From Labrys wisconsinensis (GTDB lineage: Bacteria; Pseudomonadota; Alphaproteobacteria; Rhizobiales; Labraceae), in assembly GCF_030814995.1 (NCBI RefSeq), contig NZ_JAUSVX010000020.1, positions 1 to 64,000 of the forward strand: a stretch of DNA of 64,000 nt, in the 5' to 3' direction. Positions 40,920-50,382 of the stretch are shown here, piece after piece. A program made the translations under genes and the position numbers. Every line of letters starts with the position of its first letter. Position 1 is the stretch's first letter. Below the pieces are notes generated by a model that did no database searches, was not told the DNA's origin, and worked only from the letters and a program-made list of their open reading frames with translations.

Positions 40920-40991
40920 CCACGCGAACGCCGTCGGTGGCATGATCTCCGCGACAGAAAGCTTCTTCAGGCACCGCCGGTGTTCGCGTGG

Positions 40992-41014
40992 ATGGGCGGG
41001 TCAAGCCCGCCCAT
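40992..41014. repeat. Dispersed palindromic repeat, copy 3
   Basis: Arms ATGGGCGGG (40992-41000) and CCCGCCCAT (41006-41014) around TCAAG. It is preceded by TTCGCGTGG, the complement of the sequence that follows copy 2, so copies 2 and 3 form an inverted pair. Confidence 0.85.
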
Positions 41015-41060
41015 GACGGTTGCGCATGAGGCTACCGTGGCAGTCTTCGCCGCAACGGTT

Positions 41061-41093
41061 CCGTCATGGGCGGAACAAGTCCGCCCATGACGG
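41061..41093. repeat. Dispersed palindromic repeat, copy 4
   Basis: Perfect 14-base arms CCGTCATGGGCGGA (41061-41074) and TCCGCCCATGACGG (41080-41093) around ACAAG. It has the same loop style as copies 1 and 3. Confidence 0.88.
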
Positions 41094-41125
41094 TCGAGGG
41101 TGGGGTAGCCGTCGCGTCCTCCGCC

Positions 41126-41725
41126 TCATCCCTCCAGGCTGAAATGCGCCTCGGTCGGCATGTGGCCGACGCCGTTGATCGGCAGGATGTCCTGCGGACA
41201 GGCGGAGAAGGCGATGACGAGGTCCATCTCCGCCCGGAGCGCGACATGGCTGCCGGGCGTCGAGACCGGCGGCTCGAAGGACAGGCTGTGGTCCGGCCGG
41301 ACCGGGATGTTCATGAACAGGTTGAGCGGGCTCGGCGTCTCCGGTGCCTCCAGCCCGAGGTCCCGCATCGCCGCGTGCAGGTTGTCGGTGCAGTTGTCGT
41401 GATAGCCCTCGACGCCGAGGAACCTGTAGCGGTGGCTGTCGCAGGCGGCGATGATCGTGTCGTGGATGCCGCCCGACGTGTCCTCCAGGAGGGTGAGAAT
41501 CGGCCGGCGCCGGTTGGTCATCATGGCGTCGCCGACCGCCGGGATGATCTTGAGGATATGCGGACGGGTGTGCTCCATCGACATGAACTCGGTCAGATCG
41601 TGGGCGTTGAAGGCCCAGGTGTCGACCACCTGGTCGCCATGGGTGTTGATCACCTTGACGACCTGGCCCTGCCGGACATGGGCGGCCTTGCCGCGGCGGG
41701 CGGGGATGGTGACGAGGACGGTCAT
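41126..41725 (-). CDS. DUF1989 (urea carboxylase-associated family) protein
   Basis: A 199-residue protein. ARRGKAAHVRQGQVVKVINT, DTWAFNAHDLTEFMSMEHTR and GYHDNCTDNLHAAM, with conserved His/Cys/Glu residues, define DUF1989. Members occur next to urea carboxylase (UAAP1/2) or stand alone, and their biochemical role is not settled; guanidine-related metabolism has been proposed for some. Here there is no carboxylase or guanidine transporter nearby. The ATG at 41725 has GGAG eight bases upstream. It is divergent from the phosphatase gene. Confidence 0.88.
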   Translation of the reverse strand: MTVLVTIPARRGKAAHVRQGQVVKVINTHGDQVVDTWAFNAHDLTEFMSMEHTRPHILKIIPAVGDAMMTNRRRPILTLLEDTSGGIHDTIIAACDSHRYRFLGVEGYHDNCTDNLHAAMRDLGLEAPETPSPLNLFMNIPVRPDHSLSFEPPVSTPGSHVALRAEMDLVIAFSACPQDILPINGVGHMPTEAHFSLEG

Positions 41726-41860
41726 GGCGCGGCTCCGGCTGGCGGGGGCGCCACTCTCGCCGAGCCGGGCGGCCCGAGCAAGCGCGGCCGCGGCCGGATG
41801 CATGCCAGGGCCGCGCCGGGCGCCCTTGCTCACCGTCCCGCAACCACCTAGACGAGTATC

Positions 41861-42688
41861 ATGACCGAAACGACCTATGCGATCGGCGACATTCACGGTC
41901 GCCTCGACCTTCTCGAGCAATTGCTGGACCTTGTGGAGGCCGATGCCGCGGTCCGCGGCACGGCGGCGAAGGTGGTGTTCACCGGCGACTATGTCGACCG
42001 CGGCCCCGACACGTTCGGCGTGGTCGAGCGGCTGATCGCCGGCCCACGGCGCAGGGGTGACAGCTTCGTGTGCCTGCGCGGCAACCATGACGACCTCTTC
42101 GTCAAGGCGGTGACCACGGGCGAGGGCCTGCCGGACTGGGCCTGGACGCTGTTCCGGCATACGATCGTCAGCTACGGCGCCGGCGAGCGCGACTGGAAGA
42201 CCTCGCCGAAGCTGCGGCGCCACGCCGCGCATCTCTCGGCCCTGCCGCTCACCCATGACGATGGCGTCCACCTCTTCGTCCATGCCGGCATCCGGCCGGG
42301 CACGCCGATCGAGGACCAGCTCGAGGAGGATCTGCTCTGGATCCGTCACGAGTTCCTGGACCACCAGCCGCCGCTGCCGCGGCGGGTGGTGCACGGCCAC
42401 ACCATCATGGGCGATGACCCCGTCGTCACCCCTAACCGCGTGTCGATCGACACCGGCGCCTATCGCTCCGGCATCCTCACCGCGGCGGTGCTGGCGGGCG
42501 GCCAGGTCTCTTTCCTCCAGGCCAGGGGTCCGATCGACCGGCCGGCGGTGATCCGCGAGGAGCTGCTCTCGGCCAGCGTGCACGGCCGCGCCGTTCCGCC
42601 GGCGATCCGGCAACTCTACGACGCCTTCCTCGCCGGCGATATCGATCTGCGGGAAATGACCGAGCGCTCCAGCCGCGAGTTTGCCTGA
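41861..42688 (+). CDS. Serine/threonine PPP-family metallophosphatase
   Basis: A 275-residue phosphoesterase. The metal-site motifs are all present: GDIHG at residues 9-13, GDYVDRG near 42, GNHD near 74, His in VHAG near 141 and GHT near 179. The length and motif spacing match bacterial PrpA/PrpE-like protein phosphatases or Ap4A-hydrolase-like enzymes. It is a single gene with a weak ribosome site before the ATG. The target is unknown. Confidence 0.9.
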   Translation: MTETTYAIGDIHGRLDLLEQLLDLVEADAAVRGTAAKVVFTGDYVDRGPDTFGVVERLIAGPRRRGDSFVCLRGNHDDLFVKAVTTGEGLPDWAWTLFRHTIVSYGAGERDWKTSPKLRRHAAHLSALPLTHDDGVHLFVHAGIRPGTPIEDQLEEDLLWIRHEFLDHQPPLPRRVVHGHTIMGDDPVVTPNRVSIDTGAYRSGILTAAVLAGGQVSFLQARGPIDRPAVIREELLSASVHGRAVPPAIRQLYDAFLAGDIDLREMTERSSREFA

Positions 42689-42714
42689 GGCTGAACGACC
42701 CCGCCATCCGCGAC

Positions 42715-42745
42715 CGTCATGGACGGGCTTGTCTCGTCCATGACG
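42715..42745. repeat. Dispersed palindromic repeat, copy 5
   Basis: Arms CGTCATGGACG (42715-42725) and CGTCCATGACG (42735-42745) around GGCTTGTCT. It lies between the phosphatase and monooxygenase genes and matches copies 1 and 4 at its ends. Confidence 0.82.
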
Positions 42746-42922
42746 TGGCGTTCCGCATGCAAGGATAGCCATCGGCTGCAGCGGGCGAAGCACGTTCCCC
42801 ATCACCCTAGGATTCTTCTCGCAGAGGCTTGATCTCGCCGCCGCCCTGGCGCAGGCTTGGGTATAAAATCCGCTGCGGCATCGATCCCGGCGGGCAACAG
42901 GTCGATCTCGGGGCGAAACGGC

Positions 42923-44710
42923 ATGGTGGAAGCGACGCGTCAACTCTCGACCTGGCTGGAGCGATTCGGAGCCGCGCTCAGCGCGCGCGACATCTCCGCC
43001 ATCCCGTCCCTGTTCGTCGAGGATGGCTACTGGCGCGACCTCCTCGCCTTCAGCTGGAACCTCCACACCGCCGAGGGCCGGGCCGGCATCCGGGCCTTCG
43101 CCGAGGCGACGCTCGATCGCACCGGGCCGACCGCGCTGGCGATCGAAGGAGAGGCGACCGAGGCGAACGGCATCGTCGAGGGCTGGTTCACCTTCGAGAC
43201 CGCCGTCGCGCGCGGCAAGGGCCATGTCCGCCTGCGGGACGAGTTGTGCTGGACGCTGCTCACCTCGATGGAGGAGCTCAAGGGCTTCGAGGAAAAGAAG
43301 GGCCGGCATCGGGCCTTCGGCGCCCTGCACGGCATCCATCGCGACCGCAAGTCCTGGCTGGAGCTCCGGCAGGACGAGGAAGCGAGCCTCGGGCGCGAGC
43401 ACCAGCCCTATTGCGTGGTGGTCGGCGCCGGCCAGGGCGGCCTGGCGCTGGGCGCGCGCCTGCGGCGGCTCGGCGTGCCCACCATCATCCTGGAGGCGCA
43501 CGAGCGACCGGGGGATTCCTGGCGCAAGCGCTACAAGTCGCTCTGCCTGCACGACCCGGTCTGGTACGACCACATGCCCTACCTGCCCTTCCCCGACGAT
43601 TGGCCGGTCTATTCGCCCAAGGACAAGATCGCCGACTGGCTGGAGATGTATGCCCGGGTGATGGAGCTCAACGTCTGGACCTCCACCACCTGCCGCAAGG
43701 CGAGCTATGACGAGGCCAGCGGCGAATGGACGGTCGAGGCCATCCGCGCCGGCGAGCCGGTGACGCTGCGCCCCAGGCACCTGGTGCTGGCGACGGGCAT
43801 GTCGGGCCTGCCCAACGAGCCGGACTTCCCCGGCATGGCGCGCTTTGCCGGCGAGCAGCACCATTCCAGCCGCCACAAGAGCAGCGAGGCCTATCGCGGC
43901 AAGCGCTGCGTCGTCATCGGCTCGAACAATTCCGCCCACGACATCTCAGCCGATCTCTGGGAGAACGGCGCCGACGTCACCATGGTCCAGCGCTCCTCGA
44001 CCCATATCGCGACATCGGATGCGCTGTTCCGCTTCGGCACCAGCACGCTCTATTCGGAGGCGGCGCTGGAGCGGGGCATCACCACCGACAAGGCCGACCT
44101 CCTCAACGCCTCGATGCCCTACGGCCTGCTGCCGCAGGTCCTCAAGCCGGTCACATCAGCCATCCGGGCGCACGATGCCGAGCTCTATCGCCGCCTGGAG
44201 GCGGTCGGCTTCCTGCTCGACTTCGGCGACGACGACTCCGGCCTGTTCCTGAAATATATGCGGCGCGGCTCGGGCTATTATATCGACGTCGGCGCCAGCG
44301 AGCTGATCGCGAGCGGCGAGATCAAGCTCAGGCGCGGCGAGGTGCGCGAGATCGTCGAGCACGGCGTCGTGCTCGACGACGGCAGCGAGCTGCCGGCGGA
44401 CCTGATCGTCTATGCCACGGGCTACGGCTCGATGAACGGCTGGGCGGCGCGGCTGATCTCGCAGGCGGTGGCCGACAAGGTCGGCAAGGTCTGGGGCCTC
44501 GGCTCCGGCACGACCAAGGATCCCGGACCCTGGGAGGGCGAGCCACGCAACATGTGGAAGCCGACGCGCCAGGAGGGGCTCTGGTTCCACGGCGGCAACC
44601 TGCACCAGTCGCGGCACTATTCGCAATATCTGGCGCTGCAGCTCAAGGCGCGGATGGAGGGCCTGCCGACGCAGGTCTACGGCCTGCCCGAGGTGCATCA
44701 CCTGGCATAG
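42923..44710 (+). CDS. Flavin-containing monooxygenase with N-terminal SnoaL/NTF2-like domain
   Basis: About 595 residues. The first 150 form an NTF2/SnoaL-like domain (LSTWLERFGAALSARDISAI, WRDLLAFSWNLHTAEGRAG). The FAD motif VVGAGQGGLALGARL lies near residue 167, the NADPH motif VVIGSNNSAHDIS near 328, and IVYATGYGSMNGW near 495 is the FMO/YUC-type C-terminal motif. The protein likely oxygenates a small nucleophilic or keto substrate using NADPH and O2. I start at the ATG at 42923; a TTG 22 codons upstream has no ribosome site. It is a single gene, convergent with the small secreted protein. Confidence 0.9.
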   Translation: MVEATRQLSTWLERFGAALSARDISAIPSLFVEDGYWRDLLAFSWNLHTAEGRAGIRAFAEATLDRTGPTALAIEGEATEANGIVEGWFTFETAVARGKGHVRLRDELCWTLLTSMEELKGFEEKKGRHRAFGALHGIHRDRKSWLELRQDEEASLGREHQPYCVVVGAGQGGLALGARLRRLGVPTIILEAHERPGDSWRKRYKSLCLHDPVWYDHMPYLPFPDDWPVYSPKDKIADWLEMYARVMELNVWTSTTCRKASYDEASGEWTVEAIRAGEPVTLRPRHLVLATGMSGLPNEPDFPGMARFAGEQHHSSRHKSSEAYRGKRCVVIGSNNSAHDISADLWENGADVTMVQRSSTHIATSDALFRFGTSTLYSEAALERGITTDKADLLNASMPYGLLPQVLKPVTSAIRAHDAELYRRLEAVGFLLDFGDDDSGLFLKYMRRGSGYYIDVGASELIASGEIKLRRGEVREIVEHGVVLDDGSELPADLIVYATGYGSMNGWAARLISQAVADKVGKVWGLGSGTTKDPGPWEGEPRNMWKPTRQEGLWFHGGNLHQSRHYSQYLALQLKARMEGLPTQVYGLPEVHHLA

Positions 44711-44716
44711 GGCCTC

Positions 44717-45061
44717 TCAGATCTCCGACCGGGTGATCAGGATCAGCCTGCCCGCGGAATCGACGTTGACGGCGACGACCTGCCAGGAGCGCAGGCCCCT
44801 GGCCGCGAGCGCCGACGTCATCGCCGGCGTCGCATCGATGGAGTTGCGCAGCGCCTGCATCTCCTCCTGGCTGGTCTGCGCCACGGCGGCGTCGACCTGA
44901 GCCCGGGCCGCCGCCGGCAGGTCGTCGATGTCGACCACGGCGACGTGGTCGATGGTGTCGGCAGCCTGGCTGCCGGGGTCGAGGGCCTCGCCGGCAGCCG
45001 AAGGCGTCGCGGGGGCCGCGAAGGCAAGGATGGCCAGCGTGGCGATCGTTGCAATGCGCAT
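44717..45061 (-). CDS. Small secreted hypothetical protein
   Basis: A 114-residue protein from an ATG at 45061 with AAAGGAGGG about eight bases upstream. Residues 1-22 are a signal peptide (IATIATLAILAFAAPATPSA), and the mature part has about 90 residues (VDIDDLPAAARAQVDAAVAQ, RSWQVVAVNVDSAGRLILIT). It has no cysteines in the mature part and no recognised domain. Export to the periplasm is well supported; the function is unknown. Confidence 0.75.
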   Translation of the reverse strand: MRIATIATLAILAFAAPATPSAAGEALDPGSQAADTIDHVAVVDIDDLPAAARAQVDAAVAQTSQEEMQALRNSIDATPAMTSALAARGLRSWQVVAVNVDSAGRLILITRSEI

Positions 45062-45163
45062 GACGGGTCCCTCCTTTCGCTGGTGGAGGATCGTTGCCGA
45101 TATCCTCCTGTTCCAACGGCGAAGTCCGTCCAAGGTTCGCGCCGGCTGCAAAAACCGCGCGGC

Positions 45164-45502
45164 TCAGCCCTCGACGAAGGCGCGGAGCCTGCCGAGCGCG
45201 TCGTCCCATTGCGCCGAGACCAGATCGAGATAGGAGCGGGCCTCGGCGATCGGCTCCGGCCGATAGGCGAAGCGGCTCTCGCGGCCGACGCGGATGCTCG
45301 AGACCAGCCCGGCATGCTCAAGAACATGCAGATGCTTGGTGACGGCCTGGCGCGTCAGCTCGGTGTCGACCGAGAGCTTGGCGATGGAGCGAGCCTGCCC
45401 GTCGCTGAGCTTCCTCAGCAGGGACAGGCGGGTCCTGTCGCCCAGCGCCGCGAAGATCGGCGCCGGGTCGGCGGCGGCTGCCGGGAGGCTGGCGCCGATC
45501 AT
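45164..45502 (-). CDS. ArsR-family transcriptional regulator
   Basis: A 112-residue winged-HTH repressor: PIFAALGDRTRLSLLRKLSD, SIAKLSVDTELTRQAVTKHL and VLEHAGLVSSIRVGRESRF. It lacks the CVC metal-binding motif of ArsR/SmtB, so it belongs to the non-metal group that is typically coupled to SRPBCC proteins. Its ATG overlaps the stop of the SRPBCC gene by 4 bases. Autoregulation of this pair is the usual pattern; no operator was identified. Confidence 0.9.
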   Translation of the reverse strand: MIGASLPAAAADPAPIFAALGDRTRLSLLRKLSDGQARSIAKLSVDTELTRQAVTKHLHVLEHAGLVSSIRVGRESRFAYRPEPIAEARSYLDLVSAQWDDALGRLRAFVEG

Positions 45503-45945
45503 CGCTCGACGTGAGCCCTGATGTTGCGTACCTGCTCCGCCCAGCCGCCATCGTTCATGCGGAAGGCCTCGTCGCGCCGGTGCACCGGGATGGCGTCGAA
45601 GCCGGATTCCACCACGGTGAGACGCGTGCCCTCCGCTGTCGGCGTGAGGGTGAACTCCACCCGCGTCGGCGTCTCGCCGGAATAGTCGACGGCGGGGTCG
45701 ATGGCATAGGGATGCCAGGTGAAGGCGAACAGGCGAGGCGCCTCCATGCGCTCGACCCGGGCGTTCCAGCGGATGTGCTCGAAGCCGGGATAGGTGATGT
45801 GGCCGGTCGAGGCCTCGCCTGGCACGAAGGGGCCGTCGAGCTTCACCCGGAACCATTGGCCGAACTCGACATGGTCGGTGATGGCGCGCCAGACCCGGTC
45901 GACCGGCGCTTTCAGGTCGATGGTCTTTTCGATGCGGTCGGACAT
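45499..45945 (-). CDS. SRPBCC/AHSA1 domain protein
   Basis: A 148-residue START-like ligand-binding protein (MSDRIEKTIDLKAPVDRVWR, WNARVERMEAPRLFAFTWHP, TRLTVVESGFDAIP). CAGGAGG lies eight bases before the ATG at 45945, so the longer upstream frame is not used. AHSA1-type proteins with an ArsR partner are widespread; the ligand is usually unknown. It is the first gene of a two-gene unit. Confidence 0.9.
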   Translation of the reverse strand: MSDRIEKTIDLKAPVDRVWRAITDHVEFGQWFRVKLDGPFVPGEASTGHITYPGFEHIRWNARVERMEAPRLFAFTWHPYAIDPAVDYSGETPTRVEFTLTPTAEGTRLTVVESGFDAIPVHRRDEAFRMNDGGWAEQVRNIRAHVER

Positions 45946-46183
45946 GATGGCAACCTCCTGGTTGCTGATACCGTGCCAGCTTGTGCCCGTAACCGCAACC
46001 ATAAAGTTGCCGTTCTGGGCGCGTCGCAGCTGCATTTCGTCGGGGATGAGCGGCGGTCTTCGCTGCAGCGCGGGATTTGGCGGTGGACATCCCCGCTCAC
46101 TTAGGGTCAACTGCATCGGCCCCGGCAGGGAGAGCGGGGTTGAGATCGAGGCGGCCGGCAGGGCTGGGTCCGGGAGAGACGCC

Positions 46184-46588
46184 ATGGGGGGCGCACAGCT
46201 GGGACGGAAACGGCGCCGCCGCCGCTGGGCTTCACTGCCCATGGCCGGGCGCCTGCTGGCGATGGCTCCCGACCGGCTCGGCGAGACCGCGGCGAAGCTG
46301 GCCATGCTCGGCTGGATCTGCGGCATGGCCTATTACAACTGGGTCTCCACCTATCCCCTGTCCGTGCCCTGGTGGGCGCATCTGACCTTGATGACCGGCG
46401 GTCTCTACGGCGTTTCGGTGACCATCGGCGAAGGGGTGGCTCTGCTTGCCGGCCTGGCTGCGAGGACCGCGGGCGGCCGGTTGCATGGTCGGCTGGAGGT
46501 GGTGCTCGGGGTCGTCCTCCTGGTGCCGGCCCTGGCCTTCCTGGCGGCCCGCTGCGGCCTGCTGCTGTTCCACTTCGCCGCCCGCTGA
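46184..46588 (+). CDS. Hypothetical membrane protein
   Basis: A 134-residue protein with an arginine-rich N-terminus (GRKRRRRRW) and three or four hydrophobic helices (LAMLGWICGMAYYNW, LMTGGLYGVSVTIGEGVALLAGLA, VVLGVVLLVPALAFLAARCG). GGGAGAG lies six bases before the ATG at 46184. Not recognised from a named family. The ribosome site and hydrophobicity pattern support a real gene. Confidence 0.65.
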   Translation: MGGAQLGRKRRRRRWASLPMAGRLLAMAPDRLGETAAKLAMLGWICGMAYYNWVSTYPLSVPWWAHLTLMTGGLYGVSVTIGEGVALLAGLAARTAGGRLHGRLEVVLGVVLLVPALAFLAARCGLLLFHFAAR

Positions 46589-46648
46589 CGGCCCGGGCCT
46601 CGGCCGGACCGCCCGGTGGGCGGTCCGGCGATCACGGCCGCAGGCGCC

Positions 46649-46906
46649 TCACGCCGGCGACGGCTTCTTCGGCGGCCAGATCTTGAGCCCGGCAACCGCC
46701 TTGGCCGGTGCGGCCCCGTCGGCTGCAGGCTTGGCGGCAGGCTTGGTCGCCGCCACCTCGTGTTCCGCCGCGTTGACCTTGGCGACGCCGCGCAGCAGCC
46801 GCTGATAGGTCTTGACGGCGAATGCCGCAACATCGCGTTCCGGTGGTATGTCCGTCTTCGCCAGAACCGCGGCAGCCAGCGTAGCGGCAACCATACGATC
46901 GTCCAT
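46649..46906 (-). CDS. Small hypothetical protein
   Basis: An 85-residue protein (MDDRMVAATLAAAVLAKTDI, AFAVKTYQRLLRGVAKVNAA) with an Ala/Lys/Pro-rich tail (AATKPAAKPAADGAAPAK, WPPKKPSPA). AGAGGGG precedes the ATG at 46906 by about six bases. It has one amphipathic helix and no catalytic motif. Codon usage matches the neighbours. Confidence 0.6.
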   Translation of the reverse strand: MDDRMVAATLAAAVLAKTDIPPERDVAAFAVKTYQRLLRGVAKVNAAEHEVAATKPAAKPAADGAAPAKAVAGLKIWPPKKPSPA

Positions 46907-47000
46907 ATATAGCCCCTCTTTGGCAGGACAGCGTGTCCTCACGGGCCCACCATGGCACGATTGCGGGGCAATCCGAAATCAGGATTTTTGGTTGTGCGAA

Positions 47001-47046
47001 CGGTGCCGTCGCTCGTGCGTGGCGCGCAGGGCGAGCGACGGCACCG
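47001..47046. repeat. Large perfect stem-loop downstream of the LysR gene
   Basis: Perfect 15-base arms CGGTGCCGTCGCTCG (47001-47015) and CGAGCGACGGCACCG (47032-47046) around a 16-base loop. No T-run follows on either strand, so it is not an obvious terminator. It sits in a 223-base gap with no gene. Confidence 0.75.
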
Positions 47047-47075
47047 CTGCCGCGCCGGTCTTGGAGGCGGCGTGA

Positions 47076-47091
47076 CCCCATGGTTATGGGG
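47076..47091. repeat. Short palindrome next to the large stem-loop
   Basis: CCCCAT (47076-47081) and ATGGGG (47086-47091) pair perfectly around GGTT, about 30 bases from the larger hairpin. It may be part of the 3' structure of the LysR message. No function is known. Confidence 0.55.
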
Positions 47092-47129
47092 TGCCGGCCG
47101 CCGCCGGCAAGCGGGTGCCGGCCGTTCGA

Positions 47130-48071
47130 TCATGCGCATCGAGGTGTCGGCGCCCCCGCCGCCCAGGGCGGCGGCGCCAGGTGTCCGGCCAGCCAGGCGG
47201 TGAAGGCGCGGACCTTGCCGGCGGTGAAGCGGGCCGACGGCCGCACCAGGTGGATGGCGCCTTCGCCGTCGACGGACCAGTCGCCGAGCACCTCCACCAG
47301 GCGCCCGTCCGCCAGCTCCGGCCCGACCAGCCATTCCGAGCAGATGATCAGGCCCCGGCCGGCGACGCCCGCCCAGACCAGGGTGTGGGAATCGTCGGCC
47401 GCGAGCGGCCCGGACACGCGCACGCCCTCCACCCGCCCGTCGCGGCGGAAACGCCATTCGGGATGGGAGACGAGCCGGGTGAACATCAGGCAGTCATGGC
47501 CGGCGAGATCGGCGGGGCGGGCCGGGGCGCCGCGGCGGGCGAGATAGGCCGGGGCGGCGCAGACCAGGCGCCGGTTGTCCGCGAGCTTGCGGGCGACGAG
47601 GCGGCTGTCCGGCAGGTCGCCGATGCGCAGGGCGATATCATAGCCCTCGGCGACGAGGTCGACATAGCGCTCGGAATAGGAGGCCTCGACGCTCACCGCC
47701 GGGTGAAGCGCCAGGAAGTCCGGCAGCATCGGCGCGATCCACATCCGCCCGAAGGTGCCGGGCAGGGCGAGGCGCAGCCGGCCGCTGGGCAGGGCCGCGG
47801 CCTCGGCCGCCTCCTGCTCCGCCTCGGCCATGGCGGCGAGCGCGGCGCGCATGCGCTCGGCGAAGCGGGCGCCGGCCTCGGTCGGAACGGCGCTGCGGGT
47901 CGTGCGCTCGATCAGGCGCGCGCCGAGCCGCCGCTCCAGGGCCGCCACCCGGCGCGACAGCACGGAGGCGTCGCGCCCGAGGCGGCGGCTGGCCCCGGCG
48001 AAGCCGCCGGCATCGAGCACCGCCAGGAAGGCGACGACCTCGTCGAGACGGCGTCCGCTGAATTCGTGCAT
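47130..48071 (-). CDS. LysR-family transcriptional regulator
   Basis: A 313-residue LTTR. The HTH at about residues 8-65 contains VVAFLAVLDAGGFAGASRRL, DASVLSRRVAALERRLGARL and ERTTRSAVPTEAG. The effector domain has two Rossmann-like lobes (LRLALPGTFGRMWIAPML, EGYDIALRIGDLPDS). It is divergent from a quinone oxidoreductase gene, with a strong palindrome between. I use the ATG at 48071; a TTG three codons earlier is unlikely. There is no ribosome site before the ATG. Confidence 0.93.
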   Translation of the reverse strand: MHEFSGRRLDEVVAFLAVLDAGGFAGASRRLGRDASVLSRRVAALERRLGARLIERTTRSAVPTEAGARFAERMRAALAAMAEAEQEAAEAAALPSGRLRLALPGTFGRMWIAPMLPDFLALHPAVSVEASYSERYVDLVAEGYDIALRIGDLPDSRLVARKLADNRRLVCAAPAYLARRGAPARPADLAGHDCLMFTRLVSHPEWRFRRDGRVEGVRVSGPLAADDSHTLVWAGVAGRGLIICSEWLVGPELADGRLVEVLGDWSVDGEGAIHLVRPSARFTAGKVRAFTAWLAGHLAPPPWAAGAPTPRCA

Positions 48072-48086
48072 CAGGTGCAAGGATAA

Positions 48087-48110
48087 CCTGCAATCCCGCG
48101 GGATTACAGG
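48087..48110. promoter_or_regulatory. Palindromic operator between LysR and oxidoreductase genes
   Basis: Left half CCTGCAATCCCG (48087-48098) and right half CGGGATTACAGG (48099-48110) match as an inverted repeat in 11 of 12 positions. It lies 16 bases before the LysR ATG and 50 bases before the oxidoreductase ATG. Binding by the LysR protein is inferred from position. Confidence 0.75.
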
Positions 48111-48159
48111 ACGAAGATCCGGGACCTATCTGCCTCCGCACCGACCAATGGAGGTTTCC

Positions 48160-49161
48160 ATGCGCGCCTATCACCTGACAGCCCCCGGCCTCGAGCACCT
48201 CGTCCGGACCGAGGCGGAGCCGCCGCGGCCCGGCCCGGGCGAGGTGCTCGTCCGGCTCAGGGCCGCCAGCCTCAACTATATCGATCTGGCGGTGGCGACC
48301 GGCGGCTTCCCCGTGCCGCACCTGCCGCTGATCCCGGTGACCGACGGGGCCGGGGAGGTGATCGAGCTCGGCGCCGGCGTCGAGGGTGTGCGGCCCGGCG
48401 AGCGCGTCGTGCCGCATTTCCTGCCGGCCTGGACCGCCGGCGCCCCCGGCCCGGTGGAGGGGCGGCGCATGCGCGGCATCACCATGCCTGGGTCGCTCGC
48501 CGAGCTCGCCGTCGTTCCGGCGGGCGGCCTGGTGCGCATGCCGGAGCATCTTTCCTTCGAGGAGGCGGCGAGCCTGCCGATCGCCGCCACGACGGCCTGG
48601 AAGGCGATGCGCACCGCCGCTGTCCGGCCGGGCTCGCGCGTCCTGCTGCTCGGCACCGGCGGGGTCAGCCTGTTCGCCCTGCAGTTCGCCAAGGCGGCCG
48701 GCGCCCGGGTGATCCTCACCTCGTCCTCGGACGAGAAGCTGGAGCGGGCCCGCGCCCTCGGCGCCGACGAGACCATCAACTACCGCAGCACCCCGGACTG
48801 GGACGCCGAGGTGCTGAAGCGGACCGATGGCGCGGGCGTCGACCTGGTGGTCGAGACCGTCGGCGCGCAGACCTTCGGCCGCTCGCTGAATGCCGCCGCC
48901 GTCGAAGGCACGGTGTTCGTGGTCGGCTTCGTCACCGGCGGCGAGCTCGCGACTTCGCTCTTCCCGGTGATCCTGAAGACGCTGCGCGTCATCGGCAGCA
49001 ACACCGGCTCGGTGGCGGACCTCGCCGAAGCGGCAGAAGCGATCGCCGCCACCCGCATCCGGCCGGTGCTCGACCGGGTCTTCAGCTTCGACGAGGCGCC
49101 GGCTGCCTATGGACTGATGCAGCGCGGCGGCCATTTCGGCAAGCTGGCGATCACGGTCTGA
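48160..49161 (+). CDS. Medium-chain (quinone-reductase type) NAD(P)-dependent oxidoreductase
   Basis: A 333-residue MDR enzyme. The GroES-like N-terminal half has GEVLVRLRAASLNYIDL (about 23-39), lacking the zinc-binding cysteines of alcohol dehydrogenase. The cofactor domain has SRVLLLGTGGVSLFALQFA near 158-176. This is the quinone reductase/zeta-crystallin-like group that reduces quinones or enones. GGAGG lies five bases before the ATG at 48160. It is controlled, by inference, by the divergent LysR protein, which is typical of a response to electrophilic quinones. Confidence 0.9.
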   Translation: MRAYHLTAPGLEHLVRTEAEPPRPGPGEVLVRLRAASLNYIDLAVATGGFPVPHLPLIPVTDGAGEVIELGAGVEGVRPGERVVPHFLPAWTAGAPGPVEGRRMRGITMPGSLAELAVVPAGGLVRMPEHLSFEEAASLPIAATTAWKAMRTAAVRPGSRVLLLGTGGVSLFALQFAKAAGARVILTSSSDEKLERARALGADETINYRSTPDWDAEVLKRTDGAGVDLVVETVGAQTFGRSLNAAAVEGTVFVVGFVTGGELATSLFPVILKTLRVIGSNTGSVADLAEAAEAIAATRIRPVLDRVFSFDEAPAAYGLMQRGGHFGKLAITV

Positions 49162-49195
49162 AGGCGAGACATCCGGAGAGGCCGGTGCCGCCGCC

Positions 49196-50368
<1,173 letters not shown>

Positions 50369-50382
50369 TGCGCGAGGCCCGG

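Larger units (their letters stand above)
40773..41125. other. Non-coding stretch with three palindromic repeats
   Basis: The 353 bases between the kinase and DUF1989 genes contain three copies of the dispersed palindrome (40897-40919, 40992-41014, 41061-41093) and no credible gene. The leftward kinase promoter should lie at the left end. Confidence 0.75.

Noticed and set aside
37347-41090. About 1247-codon frame opposite the hybrid kinase
   Set aside because: It has no recognisable domain; the minus strand encodes all kinase motifs.
47001-47046. Large stem-loop as a terminator
   Set aside because: No T-run follows on either strand.
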